A stretch of 57,167 nt of DNA from Anaerolineae bacterium (GCA_030598885.1 JAUVOZ010000001.1:1-57167); one strand, 5' to 3'; shown: positions 43,365-52,507, counted from the first letter of the stretch. Numbers and translations: made by a program. The notes: generated by a model from the letters alone, not told the origin.

Positions 43365-44840
43365 GTGCCATCGGATAAGGATTATTATTCTCTATTAGGT
43401 GTGTCAAGGAACGCGACAATAGAACAACTCCGTCGCGCTTATCGTGAGGCCGCTCTTCGTTTTCATCCAGATAAAAATGTAGCTCCTGGTGATACAGAAC
43501 TTTTCCTTGATGTCAGTCGCGCCTATGAAACATTACTCGACCCAGATCAGCGTGCGGCTTACGACCTGGAATTAGAGGCAGCCGAAGAAGTGATGGCTGC
43601 TTCAGCTTCTTTTCGCTGCTATGTAAAACACAGTCGGAAAAACCTGCTCCAACTTGCTGAACCCCAAGTTCATTACACTCTCTTGGAAATAACCCCCTCC
43701 CTGGATCTACCTAACATCCGCTCCCCAATCAACCTTACCATCGTAATCGACCACTCAACCTCAATGCGTGGGCAACGCTTGGATCGGGTACGATCAGCCG
43801 CCCTGGACATACTAAAAGGTCTCGAGGCTGGCGACTCCGCCTCGATCATCGCCTTCAGTGATCGAGCAGATACAATCGTCTCACCAGAGCAAGCCAAGGA
43901 TCTCTCCTCCGCACGTGCTCGTCTCAGCCTTCTTCAAGCTGGCGGGGGTACAGAAATCGGTCAAGGTCTTGAAAAAGGTTTGACCGCGCTTCATCGTAAT
44001 TTTAACAAAGAAGGCGTCAACCATATGATTTTGCTCACCGACGGCCGCACATATGGTGACGAAGAATTGTGCATAGCTCTGGCCGATAAAGCCGCCGAAG
44101 ATGGTATTTCAATCAATTGCGTTGGCATCGGCTCCGATTGGAGCGATCGTCTGCTTGATGATCTAGCAAGCCGGGGTGGCGGCAATGTTATCTTCCTCAA
44201 CTCTCCGCGCGCCATCCAAGATCTCTTGAAGGATATCTTCGACTCTCTCGGTCAGGTCCTCGCCAGCCGTGTACGCTTGGATGGAGCCATTGGCCAGCAG
44301 GTTGATCTACGATCTGCTTTCCGCCTTTCTCCCGAACCTATGCCATTAGGTGATAATTTGCCATTGAGCCTCGGTCATCTCCCGAGAGAAGAAGCCATCC
44401 GTTTGATTCTGGAACTAGTAATCCATCCCATTGGCGAAATGGACAAAATAACCTTGGCTCACTTCAACATCACCGGCGACATCCTTTTATCAGGCACTGA
44501 GAATACAAACCTTCCAGTCGAGATCGCAATGCCGGTATCAGCAGATCCCGATCCTGACCCTCCGCCGGAGGAGATTGTATCAGCCCTCAATCTCATCGCC
44601 CTTTACGGCTTGCAGGAGAAAGCACGTCACGAATCTGAACTTGGTCAGTCTGCAAAAGCAGCCAAGCGTCTTGAGAATTTGGCTACCCACTTGATCGCAG
44701 CTGGTGAAAGAGAACTTGCAAAAGCAGCTTTGAGCGAAGCGGTACGTCTTTCCCGCAACCATCGCATTTCTAGTGCAGGGGAAAAAGTCCTTAAGTATGG
44801 GACACGCGCACTTCTCCTCCCTCCATCCAGTGACAAGTAA
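43365..44840 (+). CDS. DnaJ domain-VWA domain fusion protein
   Basis: This is a 491-residue protein. Residues 5-70 form a J domain with the Hsp70-activating His-Pro-Asp at 34-36 ('LRFHPDKN'). Residues 120-300 form a von Willebrand factor A domain with a full MIDAS: 'DHSTS' (129-133), Thr in 'GGGTEIGQG' and Asp in 'LLTDGRTYGDE'. The C-terminal part (310-491) is a beta-rich region followed by helices. The domain pair is unusual: it could link a metal-dependent protein-binding module to DnaK. No signal peptide or membrane helix is seen. The GTG start follows AGAGGG. It lies between the phosphatase and FHA genes, so kinase control is plausible. Confidence 0.85.
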   Translation: MPSDKDYYSLLGVSRNATIEQLRRAYREAALRFHPDKNVAPGDTELFLDVSRAYETLLDPDQRAAYDLELEAAEEVMAASASFRCYVKHSRKNLLQLAEPQVHYTLLEITPSLDLPNIRSPINLTIVIDHSTSMRGQRLDRVRSAALDILKGLEAGDSASIIAFSDRADTIVSPEQAKDLSSARARLSLLQAGGGTEIGQGLEKGLTALHRNFNKEGVNHMILLTDGRTYGDEELCIALADKAAEDGISINCVGIGSDWSDRLLDDLASRGGGNVIFLNSPRAIQDLLKDIFDSLGQVLASRVRLDGAIGQQVDLRSAFRLSPEPMPLGDNLPLSLGHLPREEAIRLILELVIHPIGEMDKITLAHFNITGDILLSGTENTNLPVEIAMPVSADPDPDPPPEEIVSALNLIALYGLQEKARHESELGQSAKAAKRLENLATHLIAAGERELAKAALSEAVRLSRNHRISSAGEKVLKYGTRALLLPPSSDK

Positions 44841-45352
44841 TGATTGAATGCCCTTCCTGCAAACACCAGCAATTTGTCGGTACTTTGTATTGTATTGAAT
44901 GTGGTACCCGGCTGATACATGTATCCCCCCTACCGGCAACTGGGCCAGTAGAAGGACGAACAGATGGAGTTCACCCCGGATCACCCGCTTACCCCGAAGG
45001 ACCTGAACTTCGAACAGGAGCCTTACTTGGTTTGCGTGTCGTTGGCACTGATGCCGTTCTTTCCCTACTTGGTCGGGTCAACTACACATTAGGAATTTCC
45101 ATCGAAGGACAAGCTGTGATTCCTGATGTTGATTTAGGTCCTTTTGATGCATATAATCATGGTGTTTCCCGTATCCATGCTGAGATGCAACTGAAACCCG
45201 ATGGCATCTATATTATCGACCTCGATAGTGCCAACGGCACAACAGTAAACGGCACTCTCCTGGAAACTATAACGCCCGCGGCCATCCGTCATGGCGATCT
45301 CATCCAACTTGGGGGTTTATCCCTACAATTAATCTCCCGTTATCAAAGATAA
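44840..45352 (+). CDS. FHA-domain protein with N-terminal zinc ribbon
   Basis: This is a 170-residue protein. Residues 4-22 carry two CxxC pairs ('CPSCKHQQFVGTLYCIECG'), a zinc ribbon. Residues 65-165 form an FHA phosphothreonine-binding domain, with 'GVSRIHAEMQL' (the Ser-x-x-His signature) and 'IIDLDSANGTTVNG'. The Gly-Arg usually seen in strand 3 is 'LLGRVNYTLG'. It should read phosphorylation by the operon's kinase. The start overlaps the previous stop (TAATG). Confidence 0.9.
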   Translation: MIECPSCKHQQFVGTLYCIECGTRLIHVSPLPATGPVEGRTDGVHPGSPAYPEGPELRTGALLGLRVVGTDAVLSLLGRVNYTLGISIEGQAVIPDVDLGPFDAYNHGVSRIHAEMQLKPDGIYIIDLDSANGTTVNGTLLETITPAAIRHGDLIQLGGLSLQLISRYQR

Positions 45353-45361
45353 AGGTGTACC

Positions 45362-45607
45362 ATGCCCATCAGCGTATTGCTTCACATCTCGAACGAGGAA
45401 GCTGTCATCGGTGAAATAGAACAGCTTCCCACCCCAACCGATACGTCCGTCACTCTGAACAACCCTCGCCGACGTGACGACAAGGAACTTACATATCTCG
45501 CCGAAACTGTGGTGAGTGTCATCTGGCCAATGCACCGTATCAACTTCATCGAAATCCTGCCATCGCGAGAGGAAGAAGAACTAATCGGATTTGTCCGGGA
45601 AGAGTAA
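45362..45607 (+). CDS. Small conserved-looking protein of unknown function
   Basis: This is an 81-residue protein, acidic at both ends. The sequence 'VLLHISNEEAVIGEIEQLP' and 'TVVSVIWPMHRINFIEILPS' suggests a small beta barrel of SH3/Sm type. No family is recognised. AGGTG precedes ATG 45362. It lies nine bases after the FHA gene and one base before the response regulator start, which supports it as a real gene of the operon. Confidence 0.65.
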   Translation: MPISVLLHISNEEAVIGEIEQLPTPTDTSVTLNNPRRRDDKELTYLAETVVSVIWPMHRINFIEILPSREEEELIGFVREE

Positions 45608-45608
45608 T

Positions 45609-46346
45609 ATGGCAACATCTACCTCTCGTCGACGACGGATCTTGGTCGTCGACGACGAACCTCGGATGATCCATTTCATCCGTTTAAATCTAGAACATGA
45701 CGGCTTCGAGGTTTACCAGGCTACCTCCGGTATTAAAACGCTCGATCAATTCCGCGACCAGTTGCCTGATTTGATCTTGCTCGATGTAATGATGCCGGAC
45801 ATTGATGGTTTTGAGACCCTGCGCTTGATACGTGAAATCTCGAATGTTCCAGTTATCATGCTCACTGCTAAAGGCGACGAGGATGATCGGGTCAAGGGCC
45901 TTGAGTTGGGAGCTGACGACTACATCACTAAACCTTTCAGCCCGCGTGAACTTGTCAGCCGGGTTCGAGCTGTTCTACGCCGTACCGAAATGCCTGGTAC
46001 CCCAACTCACGAGGAGATCCAGGTTGATGATAGGCTCAAGATTGATTTCGATCGCCGGGAGGTTTGGGTTGAAGACCAGCTAATAAAGATTCGACCAACG
46101 GAGTACCGACTTCTATATCACCTGGTCAAGAACGCTGGTTGGGTCGTCCCTCATGAACAACTTCTGGCGAAGGTTTGGGGCTACGAATATAGAGAAGAGA
46201 CACATTATCTAAGGCTGTATATCAATTACCTGAGAAAAAAAATTGAGCAAGATCCCTCTAACCCCCAATATATCCTTACTGAACGCGGGGTCGGTTATCG
46301 CTTTATTGACTTCCGGCGGCATAAGAATAAACAGACCCACGATTGA
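45609..46346 (+). CDS. OmpR/PhoB-family response regulator
   Basis: This is a 245-residue two-component regulator. The receiver domain has the acidic pocket 'VVDDE', phospho-acceptor Asp59 in 'LILLDVMMPD', Thr in 'VIMLTAKG' and Lys in 'YITKPFSPREL'. The C-terminal winged helix ('RPTEYRLLYHLVKNAGWVVP', 'HYLRLYINYLRKKIEQDP') binds DNA. I chose ATG 45609; the frame from 45591 adds six residues from the previous gene. No sensor kinase is adjacent; the nearest is the histidine kinase at 55844, which may or may not be its partner. Confidence 0.93.
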   Translation: MATSTSRRRRILVVDDEPRMIHFIRLNLEHDGFEVYQATSGIKTLDQFRDQLPDLILLDVMMPDIDGFETLRLIREISNVPVIMLTAKGDEDDRVKGLELGADDYITKPFSPRELVSRVRAVLRRTEMPGTPTHEEIQVDDRLKIDFDRREVWVEDQLIKIRPTEYRLLYHLVKNAGWVVPHEQLLAKVWGYEYREETHYLRLYINYLRKKIEQDPSNPQYILTERGVGYRFIDFRRHKNKQTHD

Positions 46347-46414
46347 TCCGTACTTCACCCTTGTCCCCATCCAGGGCATACATTACAATCGCCTCAGAGA
46401 GTGAGGTAAGACCT

Positions 46415-47068
46415 TTGGCACGTAAAAGGATTTTACTAGTAGATGATCATGAAGTTGTACGTATGGGCTTGAGAGCCCTACTCGATAAACACCCCGGACT
46501 TGAGGTTGTTGCCGAAGCAGCAACCGCCCGGGAGGCCATAGAAAAGACAAGAGCATACAAACCAGATGTGGTGGTGATGGACATCCGCCTTAAAGGAGGA
46601 TCAGGCATCGAAGCTTGTCAGGAAATTAAGAATTCATATCCTGAGATAAACGTGATAATGCTCACCTCCTATGCTGAGGATGAAATGCTCTTCTCCGCTA
46701 TCCGAGCCGGCGCCTCTGGATATGTGTTGAAACAAATAGGAGGCGATGATCTAATACGAGCGATTGAAACCGTCGGTCGGGGGGAAGCCCTACTAGATCC
46801 AGCAGTCACCCAACGCGTGTTTCAGGAAGTGCGAAAGGCTGCCCGTGAGGAAGAGGCCTCAGCTTTTGCTGAACTCACCCAACAAGAAATGCATGTCTTA
46901 CAACTAGTCTCCGAAGGTCGCACGAATCGTCAAATTGCTGAGATGCTCTTTTTAGGGGAAGGTACCGTCCGCAACTACGTCAGCAGCATCCTATCGAAGC
47001 TAAATGTTCGCAATCGTGCTGAAGCCGCAGCTTATTCAGTTGAGTATAACCTAAAGAATTACCTCTAA
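46415..47068 (+). CDS. NarL/FixJ-family response regulator
   Basis: This is a 217-residue regulator. Receiver: 'LLVDDHEVVRMGLR', phospho-acceptor Asp56 in 'VVVMDIRLKGG', 'MLTSYAED' and Lys in 'YVLKQIGG'. A LuxR-type helix-turn-helix follows: 'LTQQEMHVLQLVSEGRTNRQ' and 'GTVRNYVSSILSKLNVRNRA'. I chose TTG 46415 because GAGG lies eight bases upstream; the longer frame from 46343 would add 24 residues with no ribosome site. It directly follows an OmpR-type regulator. Confidence 0.9.
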   Translation: MARKRILLVDDHEVVRMGLRALLDKHPGLEVVAEAATAREAIEKTRAYKPDVVVMDIRLKGGSGIEACQEIKNSYPEINVIMLTSYAEDEMLFSAIRAGASGYVLKQIGGDDLIRAIETVGRGEALLDPAVTQRVFQEVRKAAREEEASAFAELTQQEMHVLQLVSEGRTNRQIAEMLFLGEGTVRNYVSSILSKLNVRNRAEAAAYSVEYNLKNYL

Positions 47069-47150
47069 TTCGATATAGATTGTACTGACAAAAGGCTAAA
47101 TTCGAGGAAGTGAACGTATATGTGGGGGCTCTAAGGCAACGTCGGCGCGG

Positions 47151-47711
47151 TCAGTGTAAGGGAGGATCCTGACTGGCAACAGACGCCTCCTCAGCCGTAT
47201 GTACAATTACATAGGCTAATCCATCGATCCAATCAATAACCGATTCTTCGAATCGGTTTAATATTACTAGCCGTCGGGCAATGCGTGTTACCTGCTTGCC
47301 GGCTTCGATGCAGATTTCCTCCAGGAGCGTTTCGTCCTCCGCTGGCAAGGAGATAACCCGCTTCATAACCTCTTTATGTAGGTCTTGCCTGGTAATTCGC
47401 CAGAATGACTCAGGAGCTTCTACTGAAATTATTTGATTCAGCTTGATGCCATACTCTGCAAGGGCGTCTAATAAATCCTGTCGTACACCTAATCCCTCCT
47501 GGCTAAGGTTGGTCTTCACTGTACGTATTGCTCCAAGAATCTCCCGTAGAACGGTAAGCGACTTTGACCCGGCTATTACCAATTCCTCCAGGAGCTCGTC
47601 AAATGGTGTGGGATCTCCTTTCCGGAGACAATCATCTATCAGTTGCTCTGCTTCCAATCGTACGTAGGTGCGTTCAGCGAGTGAGAGCAACTCATCTAAT
47701 GGATGACTCAC
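47151..47711 (-). CDS. Helical hypothetical protein
   Basis: This 186-residue, mostly helical acidic protein is of unrecognised family. It has no signal peptide, membrane helix or motif that I can name. The GTG start has a strong ribosome site (AAAGGAGG) upstream. It lies convergent to the response regulators and upstream of nothing in its own direction. It could be a regulatory or structural protein. Confidence 0.65.
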   Translation of the reverse strand: MSHPLDELLSLAERTYVRLEAEQLIDDCLRKGDPTPFDELLEELVIAGSKSLTVLREILGAIRTVKTNLSQEGLGVRQDLLDALAEYGIKLNQIISVEAPESFWRITRQDLHKEVMKRVISLPAEDETLLEEICIEAGKQVTRIARRLVILNRFEESVIDWIDGLAYVIVHTAEEASVASQDPPLH

Positions 47712-47862
47712 CAGTTTTTCCTCCTTTAGCTGGCAGACCTTCGGTAAGAGCTCTCTAAGACATTCCCCTGAGTAGATCTCATAGTTATGATCGTCTTTCT
47801 AGACAAGCTGTACCACTTAATTCCCCAAACAGATCATAACCCGATTTCCAACCCCTGACAAT

Positions 47863-48375
47863 TCAGGGTGAAGCTAAGGATCGAAGATAGTTAGCTACCC
47901 CCCATCCCGCCTTGTTGTTATCGTACGGATTGACTAAATACCACCAAATATAACCATCACTATTAACCGGTCCATCATTTACCCTGAAGACTTCATTCTC
48001 CAGAGCAAGAAAACTGACAATGCCATCCAAATCGGGCTGATTACGTAAACGAAGCCCATCGCCGCCGGTTCCAAAGACGGTAACCAACTGGCCACGCAGG
48101 AAGCTGTCTTGTGGCAATGCTGGCTGCTCAGGAGTATTGGTCGGGTTGGGTTCAAAAGAAACGGCTGTCTTGGTTGCTGGGATCGGTGAAATTGTGGGAA
48201 GGACAATCATCTTTAGAACCGGTGTTACTTTCGGTCTGTTAGGCGCTGATTCCCTCCACATAAAACCTAAAACAACGAGCAATAGAAACAACCCTCCACC
48301 AAATGCTCCTCCAGAAACTGCCCACAAGCATCCCGGACGCCATCTTCTTATACGAGAGAAAAGAATATCAACCAT
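47863..48375 (-). CDS. Membrane-anchored SH3-like protein
   Basis: This is a 170-residue protein. A single membrane helix at about 17-41 follows a basic N-terminus, so the rest should face outward. A Pro/Thr-rich linker (50-90) leads to a bacterial SH3-like domain ('VFGTGGDGLRLRNQPDLDGI' and 'YIWWYLVNP', 'GWGVANYL'), a fold often used for wall binding. No enzymatic domain is attached. No clear ribosome site is seen at the ATG. Confidence 0.78.
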   Translation of the reverse strand: MVDILFSRIRRWRPGCLWAVSGGAFGGGLFLLLVVLGFMWRESAPNRPKVTPVLKMIVLPTISPIPATKTAVSFEPNPTNTPEQPALPQDSFLRGQLVTVFGTGGDGLRLRNQPDLDGIVSFLALENEVFRVNDGPVNSDGYIWWYLVNPYDNNKAGWGVANYLRSLASP

Positions 48376-48412
48376 GGGTAAAACCGTAGCAAATCATTTC
48401 AGCAAATGATCG

Positions 48413-49375
48413 CTAAGAATCATGTCTTGGTAGATCGGGTGATAAGAAGAGCCCCGAGGTCACATCGGCAGGAACCAACACCCTCAACACTCTGCGACGG
48501 ACATGGAATTGGATAGGAGATTCCATCACCCATGGCTCACCATCGATTTGCATCGGCATATTTATCTCTGCCTCGAACGTCGCCTCTCCTGCGCGAAAGT
48601 GAACAACTCCGGGTGCATCGACATGAGTCCCTCTGAAGACCTGTACTACTCTAATCACTACATCCCTCACCGACTCTCCACCGATAAGCCAAAAATCAAG
48701 CAATCCGTCATCTACTTGAGCTCCAGGCGCTATTTCCGCTAATCCGCCTGCATAACCAGGGATGTTGCATGCAATCGCGATAAGAAACCGTCCACTCCAT
48801 TTGTTTTCTGATGTGCGCGCTTGAAGCTCGATCCCCTCCCAACCAATAGAACTCCACAGTGCGGTAGTGGCATAATGCGCGACACTGAATAATTTCTCCC
48901 ACCGAACACGTGGACCGATGCTATTGACAACTTTAGCTGCTAATCCCATCCCAGCCCAAAGTAAAAAAGTTTGTCCATTGCATTCACCGAGATCCACTAA
49001 GCGGATATTACCGTGGGCGAGACGGGCAGCTGCTTGCTCTAAAGCAAACAAATGTCCGTAGTCCAAATGCGGCAAGCCAATTTCCTGAGCCCATACATTG
49101 GCTGTCCCCGCCGGCAGGACACCTAGCGCCGTCTGTGTCCCCGCAAGTGTAGCAGCAACCCGTCCTACCGATCCATCTCCCCCAGCCACGAAGACCGCCT
49201 GACATTCAGCGTGCACAGCCTGTGATGCTAACTCAGACAGTCCAAATTTATCCTTGGTCGTAATCAGCTGTACATCCCAACCAGCTTTTGCCAACACTCG
49301 AGTTGCTCGACCAAGCAGTGGACCAGCCGGGAATCGCCCGGCAGCAGGATTATAAATCAGCCATGCGCGACGCAC
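48413..49375 (-). CDS. Diacylglycerol-kinase-family lipid kinase
   Basis: This 320-residue protein is of the DAGK/sphingosine-kinase/YegS type. The ATP-binding motif 'VFVAGGDGSVGRVAATL' and 'LGVLPAGTANVWAQEIGLP' are characteristic; the first Asn commonly seen in GTxN is present as 'GTANVWA'. 'YAGGLAEIAPGAQVDDGLLD' is a further block. It phosphorylates a membrane lipid, probably diacylglycerol. The start is GTG at 49375, following GGAGCGG. It is divergent from the kinase at 49466. Confidence 0.87.
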   Translation of the reverse strand: MRRAWLIYNPAAGRFPAGPLLGRATRVLAKAGWDVQLITTKDKFGLSELASQAVHAECQAVFVAGGDGSVGRVAATLAGTQTALGVLPAGTANVWAQEIGLPHLDYGHLFALEQAAARLAHGNIRLVDLGECNGQTFLLWAGMGLAAKVVNSIGPRVRWEKLFSVAHYATTALWSSIGWEGIELQARTSENKWSGRFLIAIACNIPGYAGGLAEIAPGAQVDDGLLDFWLIGGESVRDVVIRVVQVFRGTHVDAPGVVHFRAGEATFEAEINMPMQIDGEPWVMESPIQFHVRRRVLRVLVPADVTSGLFLSPDLPRHDS

Positions 49376-49422
49376 TGTTACCGCTCCAATCGTTAATTAT
49401 AACCTGAATATTTCAGCATCAG

Positions 49423-49451
49423 TTGCTTCGATCATCAACCGCGGTTAGAAT
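49423..49451 (+). promoter_or_regulatory. Promoter of the second Ser/Thr kinase
   Basis: -35 TTGCTT (49423-49428) and -10 TAGAAT (49446-49451) are spaced by 17 bases. The predicted start would leave a very short leader before ATG 49466 or 49475. Confidence 0.55.
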
Positions 49452-49465
49452 TTCATATAAATACC

Positions 49466-50515
49466 ATGGCGGGGATGTCTGAGCATACTATATTAAGTGG
49501 ACGCTATGAGCTTCTTGGCCACTTGGGCAAGGGAGGCATGGCATACGTTCATCATGCCCATGATAAGAACTTACAGCGTGATGTGGCCATTAAAATATTA
49601 CGTGATTCACTAATCGAAGATCCTGAGTTTCAAGCCCGCTTCTTGCATGAAGCTCGAGCCGCAGCAAACCTTGCTCACCCCAACATCGTGACTATCTACG
49701 ATTTCGGTTACGATAACCGACGCTACTTCATTGTGATGGAGTACGTTGAAGGAACCGACCTTAAGTCATTTATACTTCGCAATAATCGCCTTCCTACAGA
49801 AGAAGCTGTTGATTTGATGATCCAAATAAGCGCTGGCGTTGGCTATGCGCATCGAGCTGGATTAGTTCACTGTGACCTGAAACCACAGAACATACTCGTC
49901 GGGCGCGATAACCGAGTAAAAATAACCGACTTTGGTATCGCTCGCGCATTGGCATCCATTCGTCCTGATGAATATTCCGAGATCGTCTGGGGAAGCCCCA
50001 CCTACTTCGCCCCTGAGCAAGCTGCAGGAGCTTCCCCCTCTCCAGCTAGCGATGTCTATGCCTTGGGCATAATCCTATTTGAAATGCTCACCGGGCGTCC
50101 GCCCTTTGTGGCTACCGACCCTGTCCTTCTCGCCAAACTCCACCAGGTCGCCCCACCCCCACCTCTACGACACCTCAATCCAGCAATTCCGGTGACACTG
50201 GAACAAATAATACTCAAGGTACTCTCGAAGGAACCATCAGCCCGTTACCGGACGGCGGACCAATTCGGTCGCGTCCTATCGTCATTTGCCAGGCAACCCC
50301 AACCAATCGACCAACCAATTCATACCCACTCAACCGACCCACCCCAAAACGATCATCCCCCCCACTCTGAGTTGAGGGAGGTGACCTATCCATCTCCGAT
50401 TGACTGGACGGCTGTCGTCTTGGGATTGTTGGCTTTCATCGCATTGGGAGGACTAATTCCCCTCTGGTTATGGGTTTGTCTGTTATACCCAACATGCCCA
50501 TTAAATACCTGGTAA
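49466..50515 (+). CDS. Ser/Thr protein kinase with C-terminal membrane helix
   Basis: This is a 349-residue PknB-like kinase. Gly loop 'LGKGGMAYVHHAHD', Lys43 in 'VAIKIL', catalytic loop 'LVHCDLKPQNIL' with Asp137 and 'ITDFGIARAL' with Asp155. Cys replaces Arg in the HRD motif, so it is a non-RD kinase and may not need activation-loop phosphorylation. A Pro/His-rich linker (275-312) leads to one membrane helix (about 315-342) with almost no outer domain, so it lacks the PASTA sensor of PknB. ATG 49475 is an alternative start. It precedes ftsH by about 100 bases. Confidence 0.92.
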   Translation: MAGMSEHTILSGRYELLGHLGKGGMAYVHHAHDKNLQRDVAIKILRDSLIEDPEFQARFLHEARAAANLAHPNIVTIYDFGYDNRRYFIVMEYVEGTDLKSFILRNNRLPTEEAVDLMIQISAGVGYAHRAGLVHCDLKPQNILVGRDNRVKITDFGIARALASIRPDEYSEIVWGSPTYFAPEQAAGASPSPASDVYALGIILFEMLTGRPPFVATDPVLLAKLHQVAPPPPLRHLNPAIPVTLEQIILKVLSKEPSARYRTADQFGRVLSSFARQPQPIDQPIHTHSTDPPQNDHPPHSELREVTYPSPIDWTAVVLGLLAFIALGGLIPLWLWVCLLYPTCPLNTW

Positions 50516-50554
50516 GATGACCTTTTGGCCACACCGTATCATAGGGTGATGTAT

Positions 50555-50588
50555 TATAATGTAATGCGCCGGCATAAGAACCCCGGCG
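50555..50588 (+). promoter_or_regulatory. ftsH -10 box and 5'-terminal hairpin
   Basis: A perfect -10 TATAAT lies at 50555-50560, though no good -35 is seen. The predicted start coincides with a 6-bp G+C stem CGCCGG (50567-50572)/CCGGCG (50583-50588). Such a stem at the very 5' end could protect the mRNA. GGAGG and GTG 50616 follow. Confidence 0.45.
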
Positions 50589-50615
50589 AAAGTAATTGTT
50601 TATCAGGAGGTTGTC

Positions 50616-52478
50616 GTGAATTCACCGCGAGGTAGAAACTCGCTTGTTCTCATGATTTTAATTTTGATTGTCGCTGCGTTGGTGCTCCAATTCCGGGGCA
50701 GTGCAAACCAACCTGAGCGGTTGGCTTTCAACGAGGTCGCTGATCGAATTATATCAGGGGAGATCGCTCGAATCGTTGTCGATGATAATGATTTAGAAGT
50801 CATTTTTGAAGATGGGAATACTGCCCTTTCTCGTAAAGAACCCACTAAGACCTTCGTCGAGCAATTACTCGACCTAGGCGTCACATCGAGTGATCTCTCT
50901 ACGACTATAATCAAGCTTGAGATCAAAGAACCAAGCGATTGGAACACGATTATTAGTTTGATCACATATATTCTTCCTGCGTTGCTTGTCGTTGGTTTGA
51001 TTTTTCTGATGCTCCGACAGGCACAGGGCAGCAACAACCAAGCCCTTTCCTTCGGTAAGAGTCGCGCCCGTTTATTTACTGGCGACAAACCAACGGTAAC
51101 CTTCGACGATGTGGCGGGGGTGGAGGAAGCCAAGGAAGAGCTGCAAGAGATCGTCGAGTTCCTACAAGAACCGGAAAAGTTCATCGCGCTTGGAGCCCGT
51201 ATTCCAAAGGGCGTTCTGCTCATTGGAGCGCCAGGCACTGGAAAGACCTTGATGGCAAAGGCCGTTTCAGGCGAGGCTGTCGTGCCCTTCTTCTCGATAT
51301 CCGGTTCTGAATTCGTCGAGATGTTCGTTGGCGTTGGTGCTAGCCGTGTGCGGGATTTATTCGATCAAGCCAAACGGCATTCCCCCTGTATTGTTTTTGT
51401 AGATGAGATCGACGCAGTCGGCCGCCAACGTGGTGCAGGATTGGGCGGAAGCCACGACGAGCGGGAACAAACGCTCAATCAGATGCTGGTCGAAATGGAT
51501 GGCTTCGAAACCGATACCAACGTGATTATCATGGCCGCCACCAATCGACCTGATATCCTCGACCCAGCACTCTTGCGACCAGGCCGCTTTGATCGTCGAG
51601 TGATCCTCGACCAACCTGACATGCGGGGTCGGGAGGCGATCCTCAAAGTCCACGTCAAAGGCAAGCCGCTTGAGGCGGAGGTGAACCTGGGAATTATCGC
51701 CAAATCCACCCCCGGGTTCGTTGGCTCTGACCTTGAGAATCTTGTTAATGAAGCTGCAATTCTAGCTGCCCGTCGGGATAAACGAACCATTGGTCAGTCT
51801 GAGTTCGAAGAGTCGATTGAGCGGGTCATCGCCGGTCCTGAACGTAAAAGTCGTATTATCAACGAGGAAGAAAAGCAGATCATCGCTTATCACGAGGCAG
51901 GTCACGCTGTGGTAGCACATGTGATCCCCGAGGCAGACCCGGTACACAAGGTAAGCATTATCGCCCGCGGCATGATGAGCGGGTTCACCCTGGCCCTGCC
52001 CGAGGAGGACCGAACTTTAATCTCACGTAACAAGATGAAGGGCGATATGGCTTTTATGCTAGGTGGCCGCGCGGCAGAAGAGATCGTCTTCAACGACATC
52101 ACCTCAGGTGCATCCAACGACTTAGAGCGAGTCACGAAAACCGCGCGTTCAATGGTTACCCGTATGGGGATGAGTGAGTTGCTAGGTCCGATGGTATATG
52201 GACAGAAGGAAGAGTTGATCTTCCTCGGTAGAGAGATCTCGGAGCAACGAGACTACTCAGAGAATATCGCGGAAAAAATCGACGCCGAGGTGCACCAACT
52301 AGTGCAAGAGGCCTACGAACGGGCGAAGGAGATACTCATAAAATATCGAGCTCAACTCGATGCAGTTGGCCAGCGATTGATCGAGGTCGAAACCATCAAC
52401 CGCGAGGAGTTTGAGCGGATATTTTCCGAACCCGTGCAACCGAAGAACGGTGGCACTCCTGTACTAATATCCGGATAA
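50616..52478 (+). CDS. ftsH: ATP-dependent zinc metalloprotease FtsH
   Basis: This is a 620-residue membrane AAA+ protease. Two membrane helices (about 10-26 and 112-133) flank a short outer domain. The AAA domain has Walker A 'GAPGTGKT' (204-211), Walker B 'IVFVDEIDAVG' and the second-region 'LLRPGRFDRRV'. The zinc site HEAGH is at 426-430, with the third ligand Asp in 'SGASNDLERVT'. It degrades membrane and short-lived proteins. The GTG start follows AGGAGG. A long terminator lies after the stop. Confidence 0.97.
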   Translation: MNSPRGRNSLVLMILILIVAALVLQFRGSANQPERLAFNEVADRIISGEIARIVVDDNDLEVIFEDGNTALSRKEPTKTFVEQLLDLGVTSSDLSTTIIKLEIKEPSDWNTIISLITYILPALLVVGLIFLMLRQAQGSNNQALSFGKSRARLFTGDKPTVTFDDVAGVEEAKEELQEIVEFLQEPEKFIALGARIPKGVLLIGAPGTGKTLMAKAVSGEAVVPFFSISGSEFVEMFVGVGASRVRDLFDQAKRHSPCIVFVDEIDAVGRQRGAGLGGSHDEREQTLNQMLVEMDGFETDTNVIIMAATNRPDILDPALLRPGRFDRRVILDQPDMRGREAILKVHVKGKPLEAEVNLGIIAKSTPGFVGSDLENLVNEAAILAARRDKRTIGQSEFEESIERVIAGPERKSRIINEEEKQIIAYHEAGHAVVAHVIPEADPVHKVSIIARGMMSGFTLALPEEDRTLISRNKMKGDMAFMLGGRAAEEIVFNDITSGASNDLERVTKTARSMVTRMGMSELLGPMVYGQKEELIFLGREISEQRDYSENIAEKIDAEVHQLVQEAYERAKEILIKYRAQLDAVGQRLIEVETINREEFERIFSEPVQPKNGGTPVLISG

Positions 52479-52507
52479 AGAATTCTACAATTCAGCATAT
52501 CAACATT

